DNA from: Aestuariimicrobium ganziense
GTDB lineage: Bacteria; Actinomycetota; Actinomycetes; Propionibacteriales; Propionibacteriaceae
Length of the DNA stretch: 64,000 nt
Assembly (NCBI RefSeq): GCF_015352975.1
Contig: NZ_JACYIZ010000004.1
Coordinates: 358,463-422,462, forward strand
Direction of reading: 5' to 3'
Shown: piece by piece, positions 7,494-15,981 of the stretch
Numbering within the stretch: the first letter of the stretch is position 1
Layout: each line of letters begins with the position of its first letter
Made by a program: the position numbers and the translations under genes
The notes under the pieces: generated by a model
The model's database searches: none
Seen by the model: the letters and a program-made list of their open reading frames with translations, nothing else
What the model was told of the DNA's origin: nothing

Positions 7494-8120
7494 ATGCCCG
7501 ACGACCCGACCGCACCCAGCATCGGTCTCGGCCCGCACCCGAACCCCTGGCCGGACGACCCTCGCCTCGACCCCGAGCTTCTCGCCGAGGGTGACCGTCG
7601 CAATGTCACCGACGAGTTCCGCTACTGGCGCCTCGAGGCGATCGTCGAGGCCTTGGACGAGCGGCGCCACAGCCTGCACGTCGCCATTCAGAACTGGGAG
7701 CACGACTTCAACATAGGCTCGATCGTGCGCACCGCCAACGCGTTCAACGTCGCCGGCGTGCACGTGGTCGGACGACGACGCTGGAACCGTCGCGGGGCGA
7801 TGGTCACCGACCGCTACCTCTCGGTGCACCACCATGCCGACGAGGCTGCTCTGTTCGGGTGGCTCGACGAGCACGGCGTCATCCCGGTCGGCGTCGACAA
7901 CCTGCCCGGATCGGTGCCGATGGAATCGGCCACGCTGCCCGAGGCCTGCTGCCTGGTCTTCGGGTCGGAGGGGCCAGGCCTGACCGAGACCGTGGTGGCC
8001 GGCTGCGCGCAGGTGGTGGCGATCACCCAGTACGGCTCGACACGGTCGATCAACGCGGGCGCGGCGGCGGCGATCGCGATGTACCACTGGGCCCTGCAGC
8101 ACGTGCCGAGCCAGCCCTGA
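7494..8120 (+). CDS. TrmH/SpoU family RNA 2'-O-methyltransferase
   Basis: A 208-residue SPOUT methyltransferase that transfers a methyl group from SAM to a ribose 2'-OH in tRNA or rRNA. The three SpoU motifs are present: NWEHDFNIGSIVRTANAF (67-84), VFGSEGPGL (155-163) and STRSINAGAAAAIAMYHW (182-199). The N-terminal 60 residues are Pro/Asp-rich and unlike the core family. The start is taken as the ATG at 7494; TTG at 7485 is possible. The target nucleotide cannot be deduced. The following small membrane-protein gene begins 17 bp downstream, so the two probably form an operon. Confidence 0.87.
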   Translation: MPDDPTAPSIGLGPHPNPWPDDPRLDPELLAEGDRRNVTDEFRYWRLEAIVEALDERRHSLHVAIQNWEHDFNIGSIVRTANAFNVAGVHVVGRRRWNRRGAMVTDRYLSVHHHADEAALFGWLDEHGVIPVGVDNLPGSVPMESATLPEACCLVFGSEGPGLTETVVAGCAQVVAITQYGSTRSINAGAAAAIAMYHWALQHVPSQP

Positions 8121-8137
8121 GCCCTACGATGAGGCCC

Positions 8138-8680
8138 ATGCAGACACCGGAGGCGTTCGTGGTGGGCCACAGCACCGTCAGCAGCGCGGGCCGTGTCGCC
8201 CGTAGCCAGGCGATGCTGAAGCGCACCTTCTTCAGCCTGGCGTTGTTCCTGGGCATCGTCGTCGTCCTGCAGTTCGTCAGCGACCAGGGCTGGACGGCAC
8301 GCTCGATCCTGGTCAGCCTGATTCCCGGTCTGGTGATCTGGGCGGCCTTCCTGGTCTGGCGGCTGGTCTCGCTGCGCAGCGCCCGGGCCGACCTGGCCAG
8401 GGTGGGCAGCGGGGAGGCGTTCCGGATCGACCATGCCGGCATCCACCTGGCCGACAGCGGTCAGGTCGTCGGCTGGGGGCAGATCAGCGAACTCAAGGCC
8501 GAGGGCAGCCTCAGGGGAGCGGGCCCCCTGCTCGTCCTCGACCACGCCGGTGGGCGCTACCAGGTGCCGTTGTCGTTCCTCGACACACTTCCCGGAACCA
8601 TCGATTCAGCCCTGCGTGCCTACTCCGGGGGCCGCCGCGGGTTGAACCTGAGCAACCTCGACAGCCTCAACGCCTTCTGA
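8138..8680 (+). CDS. Membrane protein with C-terminal PH-like region
   Basis: An 180-residue hypothetical protein with two hydrophobic segments (about 30-48 and 56-74). A soluble C-terminal domain follows, whose pattern (FRIDHAGIHLADSGQVVGWGQISEL, split by short turns) resembles the YcxB/PH-like fold used by several small actinobacterial membrane proteins. No catalytic motif is visible. It closely follows the SpoU methyltransferase gene and is probably co-transcribed with it. Function unknown. Confidence 0.75.
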   Translation: MQTPEAFVVGHSTVSSAGRVARSQAMLKRTFFSLALFLGIVVVLQFVSDQGWTARSILVSLIPGLVIWAAFLVWRLVSLRSARADLARVGSGEAFRIDHAGIHLADSGQVVGWGQISELKAEGSLRGAGPLLVLDHAGGRYQVPLSFLDTLPGTIDSALRAYSGGRRGLNLSNLDSLNAF

Positions 8681-8802
8681 AACCCCGGGTCCGGCAGTTG
8701 ATCGGGACCCGCAATCTGGCGACCCGCCGGGCGCGACCGAGCCGGGTTTGAGAGACTGGACTCGTTCGGCTCCGCACACACGTAGAAAGGGGCGTCGACG
8801 AC

Positions 8803-9828
8803 ATGCCCATTGCCACTCCTGAGGTCTACGCCGAGATGATCGATCGCGCGAAGGCAGGCAAGTTCGCCTACCCCGCGATCAACATCACCTCGTCGTCCAC
8901 CGTCACCGCTGCCATCCAGGGCTTCGCCGAGGCTGGCTCGGACGGCATCATCCAGGTCTCGACCGGCGGTGCCGAGTACGGCTCCGGCTCGACCATCAAG
9001 AACATGGTGAGCGGCGCGACCGCCCTGGCTGCCTACGCCCGTGAGGTCGCCAAGAACTACCCGGTGAACATCGCCCTGCACACCGACCACTGCCCCAAGG
9101 ACAAGCTGGACGGCTTCGTGCGCCCGCTGCTCGCGATCAGCGAAGAGCGTGTGGCCCGCGGCGAGGACCCGCTGTTCAACTCGCACATGTGGGACGGCTC
9201 GGCCGTGCCGCTGGACGAGAACCTGCAGATCGCCGAGGAACTGCTCGCGCGCACCTCGAAGGCCAAGATGATCCTCGAGATCGAGGTCGGCGTGGTCGGC
9301 GGCGAGGAGGACGGTGTCGCCAACGAGATCAACGAGAAGCTCTACACCACCGTCGAGGACGGCATGGCCACCATCGAGGCCCTGGGCCTGGGTGAGAAGG
9401 GCCGCTACATCACCGCGCTGACCTTCGGCAACGTGCACGGGGTGTACAAGCCGGGTGCGGTGAAGCTGCGTCCCGAGGTGCTCAAGGAGATCCAGGACGC
9501 CGTCGGCGCCAAGTACGGCAAGGAGAGCCCGTTCGACTTGGTCTTCCACGGCGGCTCCGGCTCGAGCCCCGAAGAGATCGCCGCGGCGGTCGACTACGGC
9601 GTCATCAAGATGAACGTCGACACCGACACCCAGTACGCCTACACCCGCCCGGTCGCCGAGCACATGCTGCGCAACTACGACGGCGTGCTCAAGATCGACG
9701 GCGAGGTCGGCAACAAGAAGATGTACGACCCCCGCGCCTGGGGCAAGCTGGCCGAGGCCGGCATGGCCAAGCGCGTGGTCGAGGCCTGCGAGAACCTGCG
9801 CTCGGCAGGTACCACGCTCGCCAAGTGA
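8803..9828 (+). CDS. fba: Class II fructose-bisphosphate aldolase
   Basis: Reversible cleavage of fructose 1,6-bisphosphate to dihydroxyacetone phosphate and glyceraldehyde 3-phosphate in glycolysis and gluconeogenesis. The 341-residue product matches the actinobacterial/fungal class IIa length. Zinc and catalytic residues are visible: LHTDHCPKDKL (Asp95 catalytic, His96 zinc ligand), FGNVHGVYKPG, and the glycine-rich phosphate loop VFHGGSGSS. The start ATG at 8803 has an AGAAAGGGG ribosome-binding site about 13 nt upstream. It is a single gene closed by a strong hairpin. Confidence 0.95.
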   Translation: MPIATPEVYAEMIDRAKAGKFAYPAINITSSSTVTAAIQGFAEAGSDGIIQVSTGGAEYGSGSTIKNMVSGATALAAYAREVAKNYPVNIALHTDHCPKDKLDGFVRPLLAISEERVARGEDPLFNSHMWDGSAVPLDENLQIAEELLARTSKAKMILEIEVGVVGGEEDGVANEINEKLYTTVEDGMATIEALGLGEKGRYITALTFGNVHGVYKPGAVKLRPEVLKEIQDAVGAKYGKESPFDLVFHGGSGSSPEEIAAAVDYGVIKMNVDTDTQYAYTRPVAEHMLRNYDGVLKIDGEVGNKKMYDPRAWGKLAEAGMAKRVVEACENLRSAGTTLAK

Positions 9829-9840
9829 GCTGACAACGAC

Positions 9841-9872
9841 GAACGGGCCGTCCCCAGTGGGGCGGCCCGTTC
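9841..9872. terminator. Terminator after fba (bidirectional)
   Basis: GAACGGGCCG plus CCCC (9841-9855, one bulged T) pairs with GGGG plus CGGCCCGTTC (9859-9872) around a 3-nt loop. It lies between convergent fba and the dioxygenase gene. Confidence 0.85.
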
Positions 9873-9895
9873 GCCATGGACGGGTCGGCCAGGCT

Positions 9896-10672
9896 TCAGC
9901 TGAACTGCCAGGACCGCTTCGACAGCCCGTACCAGAACCCGTCGACCGCCACCTCGTTGGCGTGGCCGCTCGCCTCGGCTGCGCCGAGCGCCACGTACAG
10001 GGGTGCCCAGTGCTCGGTGCGCGGGTGGGCCTCGGCCGCGGCGGGAGCGACCCGCTCGAAGTCCAGGATCGCGTCGACGTCGCGCCGCTCGAGGGCCTCG
10101 GCTGCCCACTGGTCGAACTCGACCGACGGGGTCGGTGCCGGTGCGTCGGCCCCGGCGCGGGGGTTGAACCACCGCAGGTTGTGGGTGGTGAATCCCGACC
10201 CGATGATCAGCGTGCCCTCGTCGCGCAGGGGCGCCAGCCGGCGTCCGAGTTCGTAGAGGCCCTGCGGGTCGAGCGTGGGCAGCGACATCTGCACCACCGG
10301 CACGTCGGCCTCGGGGAACAGTTCGACCATCGGCACGTAGGCGCCGTGGTCGAGCCCGCGATCAGGGTCCTGGTGCACCGGGCCGTCGACCAGCCCGGCC
10401 AGGCGGTCGGCCAACTCGGGTGCGACCGGGGCGTCGTAGGTCACGTCGTAGTACTTCTGCGGGAATCCCCAGAAGTCGTACACCAGCGGCGTGCCGGGCT
10501 TCGTGGACGAGACGGTGACCGGCTGGTTCTCCCAGTGGGCAGACACCATCAGCACGTTGGTCGGCCTGTCGAGTCGCGACGACCAGTCGTGCAGTTGGCC
10601 GGTCCAGGTGGCGTCGTCGGCCAACGGTGGCGCCCCGTGGCTCAGGAACAGCACGGGTTGGCGCTCGCTCAT
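9896..10672 (-). CDS. LigB/DODA-type extradiol ring-cleavage dioxygenase
   Basis: A 258-residue protein of the class III extradiol dioxygenase superfamily (YgiD/DODA type). These non-heme metal enzymes open catechol-type rings, and in E. coli the homologue acts on L-DOPA. Metal-binding landmarks are present: FLSHGAPP near the N-terminus, SAHWE, the DHGAYVPM segment and the GSGFTTHN segment. The start ATG at 10672 has AGGAGTTCC upstream. It stands alone, so neither the substrate nor a pathway can be inferred. Confidence 0.85.
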   Translation of the reverse strand: MSERQPVLFLSHGAPPLADDATWTGQLHDWSSRLDRPTNVLMVSAHWENQPVTVSSTKPGTPLVYDFWGFPQKYYDVTYDAPVAPELADRLAGLVDGPVHQDPDRGLDHGAYVPMVELFPEADVPVVQMSLPTLDPQGLYELGRRLAPLRDEGTLIIGSGFTTHNLRWFNPRAGADAPAPTPSVEFDQWAAEALERRDVDAILDFERVAPAAAEAHPRTEHWAPLYVALGAAEASGHANEVAVDGFWYGLSKRSWQFS

Positions 10673-10776
10673 GGGGAACTCCTCAGATAGTTGAGACTTC
10701 AACTGTACGCTTGCCGCGACCCAACCACAAGGGAAACCGTTGGCGGGGGCGGTCGTCCTGACAGCAGACTGGGCCC

Positions 10777-11724
10777 ATGTTCACCCCTCGCATCACCTGG
10801 CCCGACCTGCCGCCCCACGTGCGCGACGAGGTCGAGCAGGTGATGGGCGCCACGGTCGTCGAGTGGTCGAGCCAGTTCGGCGGCTTCTCGCCCGGAACCG
10901 CAGACCGGCTGCTGTTCGACGACGGACGACGGATCTTCTGCAAGGCGGTCAGTGAGGCGATGAACACCGGCTCGGCGAAGCTGTACCGCGACGAGATCGC
11001 GGTCAACCGCACGATCCCCGACGGGTTGCCGGTGCCGACGATGCTGCACAGTGCCGAGTGGGACGACGGCTGGGTACTACTGCTCTTCGACGACCTCGAG
11101 GGGCGTCACCCGTACACGCCATGGCGTGAGGACGAGTTCGGTTCCGCCCTGACCTCGATCAGCCAGGTGGCCGAGGGCGTTCCGGTGGCGAGTGAGGAAC
11201 TGCCCGACATCGACTCCACGCTGGGCCAGGGCGACCTGGGCTGCTGGGCGCACCTGGCCGACGACATCGCCGCCGGTGGGGGGCCGGTGCTCGACCCCTG
11301 GCTGGCCGAGCACCTCGACGAGATGGTCGAACGGTCCGCGGCCGCACGTCAGGCGATCCGGGGCACCGCGCTGTGCCAGCTCGATGCCCGCGCCGACAAC
11401 ATGGTGCTCGACGCGTCGGGCCAGGTCTGGTTGGTCGACTGGCCGTGGGCCTGCCGCGGGGCCGCCTGGGTCGACGGGGCGATGCTCGGGCTGACCGCCG
11501 TGGGCCAGGGGGTCGACTTCGACCTCGATGCGGCCGTGGACGCCTACGCCACCGGTCTCGGCGCCACCCGCGACGACGTCACCAACCTCTGGGCGGGCGA
11601 GCTCGGCTTCTTCGTCAGCGTCGCCGACCTGCCAGATCCCCCCGGCCTGCCCACGATCCGCGCCCACCACCGCAGGATGCGCGATGCGCTGATCCCGGCA
11701 GTCCGGCGTCGGCTGCAGGCCTGA
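10777..11724 (+). CDS. Aminoglycoside phosphotransferase-like kinase
   Basis: A 315-residue protein with the APH/choline-kinase fold. The catalytic loop is LCQLDARADNMVLD, in which the usual His-x-Asp is replaced by Leu-Asp, keeping the catalytic Asp and the Asn. The metal-binding segment is WLVDWPWACRGAAWVD (Asp of the DxD/DFG-like site). The N-terminal lobe has FSPGTADRLLF and KLYRDEIAVN, containing the expected Glu. The substrate is unknown; members of this family phosphorylate antibiotics, sugars or amino alcohols. Resistance should not be assumed, because most chromosomal actinobacterial copies are uncharacterised. Confidence 0.8.
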   Translation: MFTPRITWPDLPPHVRDEVEQVMGATVVEWSSQFGGFSPGTADRLLFDDGRRIFCKAVSEAMNTGSAKLYRDEIAVNRTIPDGLPVPTMLHSAEWDDGWVLLLFDDLEGRHPYTPWREDEFGSALTSISQVAEGVPVASEELPDIDSTLGQGDLGCWAHLADDIAAGGGPVLDPWLAEHLDEMVERSAAARQAIRGTALCQLDARADNMVLDASGQVWLVDWPWACRGAAWVDGAMLGLTAVGQGVDFDLDAAVDAYATGLGATRDDVTNLWAGELGFFVSVADLPDPPGLPTIRAHHRRMRDALIPAVRRRLQA

Positions 11725-11744
11725 GCAGGTCTTGACCGACGAGC

Positions 11745-12725
11745 TCAGACGTCGATGTGCCGGGGGCCCGCCTGCCACGCGCTCCAGGCCGACTCGACGA
11801 TCTCGTCCAAGCCGGTGCTCGAACGGAACCCCATGTCGTCGGCGATCCGGTCGGGTGAGGCCACCAGCTTCGGCGGGTCGCCGGCCCGGCGAGGCTCGAC
11901 CACCGGGGTGGTGTCGAGCCCCGAGACGGCACCGACAGCGTCGACGACCTGCTTGACCGAGGCGCCCTGTCCGGTGCCCACGTTGTAGGAGTGGTGCGAC
12001 AGTTCACCGTCGAGCGCACGCATCGCCGCGATGTGGGCCTCGGCGAGGTCACGCACGTGCACGTAGTCGCGTATGCAGGTGCCGTCGGGGGTGGGGTAGT
12101 CGTCACCGAACACCCGAGGCTGCTCCCCGCGCTCGAGCCGGTCGAGCACCATCGGGATGAGGTTCATGATGGCCGGATCGCCCAGGTCGTCCCAGCCGGC
12201 GCCCGCCACGTTGAAGTAGCGCAGGGCCACCCACTTCAGCCCCCAGGCCCGCTCGCAGTCCTCCATGATCCACTCACCGACCAGCTTCGAGCGACCGTAG
12301 GGATTGATCGGTGAGGTGCGCGAGTCCTCCAGCACAACCGCCTCCTCGGGCTCGCCGTAGACCGCCGCCGAGGACGAGTAGATGATCTTGCGCACCCCCG
12401 CCGCCTCCATGGCGTCGAGCACGTTGACCAGCCCACCCAGGTTCTGCCGGTAGTAGTACAGCGGACGCTGCACCGACTCACCGACCTGCTTCTTGGCGGC
12501 GAAGTGGATGACGGCGTCGACCTGGTGCTCACGCATCACCTCGGCCAGCACCCTCTCGGCGTCCGGGGCCGAGATGTCGAGTTCGACCAAGGGGCTCTCA
12601 CCGACGCGCGAGGCGATCGAGGACGACAGGTCGTCCACCACGACGACGTCGGTGCCCTCCTGCTGCAGCAGCCGCACCACGTGGGCGCCGATGTAGCCCG
12701 CACCGCCGGTCACCAGAACACTCAT
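11745..12725 (-). CDS. galE: UDP-glucose 4-epimerase
   Basis: Interconverts UDP-glucose and UDP-galactose, feeding galactose catabolism and glycan precursor supply. The 326-residue protein has the Rossmann motif TGGAGYIGAHV at the very start, SSSAAVYGEPEE, the catalytic Tyr-x3-Lys within NPYGRSKLVGE, and the GalE-type segment LRYFNVAGA. The ATG at 12725 is chosen because it starts directly at MSVLVTGGAGYIG. No Leloir-pathway partners are adjacent, so a role in exopolysaccharide precursor supply is as likely as galactose use. Confidence 0.93.
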   Translation of the reverse strand: MSVLVTGGAGYIGAHVVRLLQQEGTDVVVVDDLSSSIASRVGESPLVELDISAPDAERVLAEVMREHQVDAVIHFAAKKQVGESVQRPLYYYRQNLGGLVNVLDAMEAAGVRKIIYSSSAAVYGEPEEAVVLEDSRTSPINPYGRSKLVGEWIMEDCERAWGLKWVALRYFNVAGAGWDDLGDPAIMNLIPMVLDRLERGEQPRVFGDDYPTPDGTCIRDYVHVRDLAEAHIAAMRALDGELSHHSYNVGTGQGASVKQVVDAVGAVSGLDTTPVVEPRRAGDPPKLVASPDRIADDMGFRSSTGLDEIVESAWSAWQAGPRHIDV

Positions 12726-12871
12726 AGCCGATCCTCTCGCCGCAGTTGTCACCCCCGATCCTAGGGGTGTGACAGAGGGCCGATCTGGCGCAAACCCACG
12801 TTCGGGCACCGCGGTCTGATCTAGCGTCGAACACGCACAGCCCACGCATCTCACTGACGATGGAGTCAACC

Positions 12872-13219
12872 ATGAGCAACCAGCTGTCGCGCCGCGCCCT
12901 CGTCCTCGGAACCGGAGCAGGGGTCTCTGCCCTGGCCCTGTCCGTGGCGCGCACCGCATCGTGCGGTCCCTCTGAGTTCGGTTGGGTGAGCGGCTCGACC
13001 GGGACGAAGATCCCGCGGATCGGCTTCGATCGTGGACTGGTCGCCTTCTACGCCGGTGGGCAGCGCGCCGTCGTGGCCGTCGGTTCCTGCGGCGAACCCA
13101 CCACGCCCTCCCTGGTCACCCAGTCGACGAGCACCAAGAACTCGGTGCTGGTCGCCGGCGGGTCGAGGAACCCGGGCAAGGTGATCGTCGGCTACGCGAC
13201 CGTGGATCGCGACAACTGA
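12872..13219 (+). CDS. Small Tat-like exported protein of unknown function
   Basis: A 115-residue protein that starts with a twin-arginine-like leader (SRRALVLGTGAGVSALALS). The mature part has two cysteines and is rich in Gly, Ser and Thr. The ATG at 12872 has GGAG 6 nt upstream and is preferred to the ATG at 12860. I do not recognise the family. A TAGCGT box at 12822-12827 upstream resembles the -10 of the subtilase promoter, but its -35 is poor. Confidence 0.6.
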   Translation: MSNQLSRRALVLGTGAGVSALALSVARTASCGPSEFGWVSGSTGTKIPRIGFDRGLVAFYAGGQRAVVAVGSCGEPTTPSLVTQSTSTKNSVLVAGGSRNPGKVIVGYATVDRDN

Positions 13220-13244
13220 CGCCCTCGTTCACCCACGCGGTGCG

Positions 13245-13460
13245 TCACCAGGGGCTCGAGCTGACCGGATGGGCAGCTCGAGCCTCTGCCACGTCCGGGG
13301 CGAGTTCGCCATCGGCGTTGCGCGGCGTCCAGGTCTGGTCGGTCGTCCATTCACTGCCGCAGGACGCACAGGCGAACACCGGCCTGCCGTCGATCTCGTC
13401 GTCCACCGCACCCCACGAACAGGTGCCCTTGCAGTCGCCCGAGGCGAGTTCACGTGCCAT
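13245..13460 (-). CDS. Small zinc-ribbon protein
   Basis: A 71-residue protein with two cysteine pairs, DCKGTCSWG (9-17) and CASCGSEW (30-37), a spacing suitable for one zinc ribbon. Short proteins of this type occur widely in actinobacteria without a known role. It is convergent with the small Tat-like gene (26 bp between their ends) and divergent from the DUF817 gene. The frame also opens through the GH32 gene on the same strand, but only this C-terminal part has a sensible start and motif. Confidence 0.65.
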   Translation of the reverse strand: MARELASGDCKGTCSWGAVDDEIDGRPVFACASCGSEWTTDQTWTPRNADGELAPDVAEARAAHPVSSSPW

Positions 13461-13553
13461 GGGCGACAGTCTGTCGCACCGCGAGGGCGCATCCGCAGGT
13501 CTGAGCCGACGGTGACCACGGTCCGATGCCCCGAGCTCCCGACGCCGACCAGC

Positions 13554-14447
13554 ATGGACGCCATGGCAACCGGACGCGCAAGCACCCAGCGACTGGCACA
13601 GGTGATCCGGTGGTTGTGGCGGTTCGGATGGACGCAGGTGCAGTGCTGCGCCTTCGCCGCGGCGATCTTCGTCGGGTTGGCCGCCACCGTGCTGATCTGG
13701 CGCGTCGTCGAGGTGCCGGTGGCCCGTTACGACGTGCTGCTGGCCTACGTGCTCGTCGTCCAGGTGGTGTTCGTGGCCACCAGGCTCGAGACCGGACGAG
13801 AGTTGCTGGTGATCTGCTGCTTCCACCTGTTGGGGCTGGCGCTCGAGATGTGGAAGACCCACGTCGGATCGTGGTCGTACCCCGATCCGGGACTGTTCAC
13901 GGTGATGGGTGTGCCGCTGTTCTCTGGATTCATGTACGCAGCGGTGGGCAGCTACATCTGCCAGGCCTTCCGCCGCTTCGACCTGCGGATCGACGGCTTC
14001 CGGTGGCTGCCGCAGGTGTTGCTGGCAGCCGGTGTCTACCTCAACTTCTTCACCAACGCCTTCGCCCTCGACCTGCGGGTGTTCCTGGCCATCGGCATCG
14101 TCGTGGCCAGTGGGGGCACCTGGGTGCGCTTTCGGGTTGGCGAGAGGGGCTCGAGCATGCCGCTGGCGGTGGCGTTCGTGTTGATCGGCGGGTTCCTGTG
14201 GGTGGCCGAGAACCTGGCCACGCTGTTCGGGGCTTGGCAGTACCCCTACCAGGCCGGGGCTTGGACGATGGTGCACGTCAACAAGTTCGGCTCGTGGGCG
14301 CTGCTGGTCACCCTGAGCTTCGTGCTGGTGGCCGCTGTCAAGGCGCGCGAGGGCGTCATCGTCGCGGCCGGACGACGCCTCGTCCACGAGGTCGAGGCTG
14401 TGGCACCGCCTCAGTCGGCCGAACTGGCTCGCAGCCGCTCGACCTGA
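13554..14447 (+). CDS. DUF817 family integral membrane protein
   Basis: A 297-residue polytopic membrane protein with about eight hydrophobic segments. It contains the DUF817 signature region LALEMWKTHVGSWSYPDPG followed by PLFSGFMYAAVGSYI, and a late MVHVNKFGSWALLV segment. B. subtilis YoaT is a member; function is unknown. The His/Glu/Lys residues inside membrane segments (EMWKTHVGSW) hint at a membrane enzyme, which is inference. The start could be ATG 13554, ATG 13563 or GTG 13512. Its last 37 bp overlap the end of the convergent GH32 gene. Confidence 0.82.
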   Translation: MDAMATGRASTQRLAQVIRWLWRFGWTQVQCCAFAAAIFVGLAATVLIWRVVEVPVARYDVLLAYVLVVQVVFVATRLETGRELLVICCFHLLGLALEMWKTHVGSWSYPDPGLFTVMGVPLFSGFMYAAVGSYICQAFRRFDLRIDGFRWLPQVLLAAGVYLNFFTNAFALDLRVFLAIGIVVASGGTWVRFRVGERGSSMPLAVAFVLIGGFLWVAENLATLFGAWQYPYQAGAWTMVHVNKFGSWALLVTLSFVLVAAVKAREGVIVAAGRRLVHEVEAVAPPQSAELARSRST

Positions 14448-15748
14448 CCGGTCCAGGTCAGCGCGCGCGGGCCGGTGTCGTCCAGGGCCAACGAGGTCAG
14501 TACCGTGCGGCCGCCGTCGGCGTAGACCTCGAGGCAGCCGTGGTCGACCAACAGCCCCAGCGACAGCCGATCCAACCCGGGACGCAGCGGCGCGCTGACC
14601 TGCTTGGCCGGTGCCACCCCCGCCATCGGGGCCCGGTCGAGGACGAGCCGGTCGTCGGCCCAGGTCAGCACGTGCGAGCCGATGGTCAGCGCCTGGGGCG
14701 CGACCAGGTCGAGTTCCACCCAACCCACCGCCGGGGCCTGCCACACCTGGCCATCCACCTCGACCGCCTGCATCTCGCCCAGCGAGGCAAGCACCTCGTC
14801 CACCGGCTGCTGGACGAGCGCGACCGCGCCGTCGGCGACGACCAGGCTGAGCTGCCGGGGCACGGTGAGCATGCCGGGGAAGCCGGCCTCGGCCAGGTCG
14901 TGGGCGTAGTCCCAGTTGTTCAACCACCCGACCAGGATCCGTCGTCCGTCGGGCACGTCGCCGAAACTGACCCCGGCGTAGTTGTCGCTGCCCCAGTCGA
15001 GCCACAGCCCCGGGTCGTCGTCGGCGGCGCGGAAGACCTCGCCGTCGAAGTCGCCCAGGAACCAGCGGGTGCCTGAGCCCCCTTGGATGGCGCCGGGGTT
15101 GACCGAGAGCACCAGCACCCAGCGGGTCCGACCGCCGACCGTCATGGGGAACAGGTCGGGGCACTCCCAGGTCGGGGTGGCCAACTCCGGGAACCGGAAC
15201 TCGCCCGAGTAGGTCCAGTCGACCAGGTTGGCCGAGTGGTGGTGGACGACCGCGTTCTCGTGGGCCTCGACCGCCACCATCGCCCACCGGTCGCGTTCGT
15301 GGTCCCAGGAAACCTTCGGGTCGCGGAAGTTCTGCGACTCGCGGTCGAGCACTGGGTGGCCAAGCTTGGTGAAGGTGATGCCGTCGCTGCTCCAGGCGAT
15401 CGACTGGGTCTGGCGGCCGTGCCAGGGACTGCCGGGCTGGTGGTCCATGGTGTAGGCCGCGACCAGTGCACCAGCCCCAAAGCCTGCGGTGTCGTGCTCG
15501 TCCACGACCGCCGACCCCGAGAAGCAGCCGTGGTCGGCCTCATGCATCAGGGCGACCGGGTGCTCGTCCCAGTTCACCAGGTCGGACGAACTGACGTGCC
15601 CCCACGACATGTTGCCCCAGGAACCGCCGCTGGGGTTGTGCTGGAAGAACATGTGCCAGCGCCCCCGGTACCAGCACAGGCCGTTGGGATCGTTGATCCA
15701 GTTCTTGCTCATCACGTGCAGTGCCGGACGCGTCGGGGGCAGGCTCAT
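14411..15748 (-). CDS. Glycoside hydrolase family 32 (beta-fructofuranosidase)
   Basis: Hydrolyses terminal beta-fructosides such as sucrose, sucrose 6-phosphate or fructans. The 445-residue product has the three GH32 catalytic signatures: WINDPNGL (nucleophile Asp, near residue 18), FRDPKV (transition-state stabiliser) and ECPDLF (acid/base Glu), followed by the C-terminal beta-sandwich. There is no signal peptide, so it is probably cytoplasmic and acts on imported or phosphorylated substrate. The start ATG at 15748 begins just upstream of the catalytic motif. No sugar transporter or regulator is adjacent. Confidence 0.92.
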   Translation of the reverse strand: MSLPPTRPALHVMSKNWINDPNGLCWYRGRWHMFFQHNPSGGSWGNMSWGHVSSSDLVNWDEHPVALMHEADHGCFSGSAVVDEHDTAGFGAGALVAAYTMDHQPGSPWHGRQTQSIAWSSDGITFTKLGHPVLDRESQNFRDPKVSWDHERDRWAMVAVEAHENAVVHHHSANLVDWTYSGEFRFPELATPTWECPDLFPMTVGGRTRWVLVLSVNPGAIQGGSGTRWFLGDFDGEVFRAADDDPGLWLDWGSDNYAGVSFGDVPDGRRILVGWLNNWDYAHDLAEAGFPGMLTVPRQLSLVVADGAVALVQQPVDEVLASLGEMQAVEVDGQVWQAPAVGWVELDLVAPQALTIGSHVLTWADDRLVLDRAPMAGVAPAKQVSAPLRPGLDRLSLGLLVDHGCLEVYADGGRTVLTSLALDDTGPRALTWTGQVERLRASSAD

Positions 15749-15981
15749 GACTCCATTGAACCGCCTGTGCTGGAAGTGGTGACCCAGGGTTGCGCCAACT
15801 GGAGGAAGATGCCGGTCACTCCATCTTCGGTGAAGACCTCGCCGACGACTGGACCCGACCAGCTGCGCCGCCGCGCCGAAGGCGCCGGCGCCACGCGACC
15901 CAGCCTCGAGGTGCGCAGAGCGCCTCTCTGAAACCACCCCCGGTGTGGGGTCGGGAACCGCGTCGTGACAGGGTGGACACC

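Noticed and set aside
10777..11724. Aminoglycoside resistance gene
   Set aside because: The kinase fold is visible, but the catalytic loop departs from the usual His-x-Asp pattern and there is no link to resistance, so only a general kinase call is justified.
13245..15287. A 680-codon minus-strand frame ending in the zinc-ribbon protein
   Set aside because: Only its last 71 codons (13245-13460) look real; the rest runs in a wrong frame through the GH32 and DUF817 genes.
15790..15981. N-terminal extension of the 5S subunit by 64 codons
   Set aside because: The extension is Arg/Pro-rich and not family-like; the ATG at 15982 starts exactly at the conserved N-terminus.
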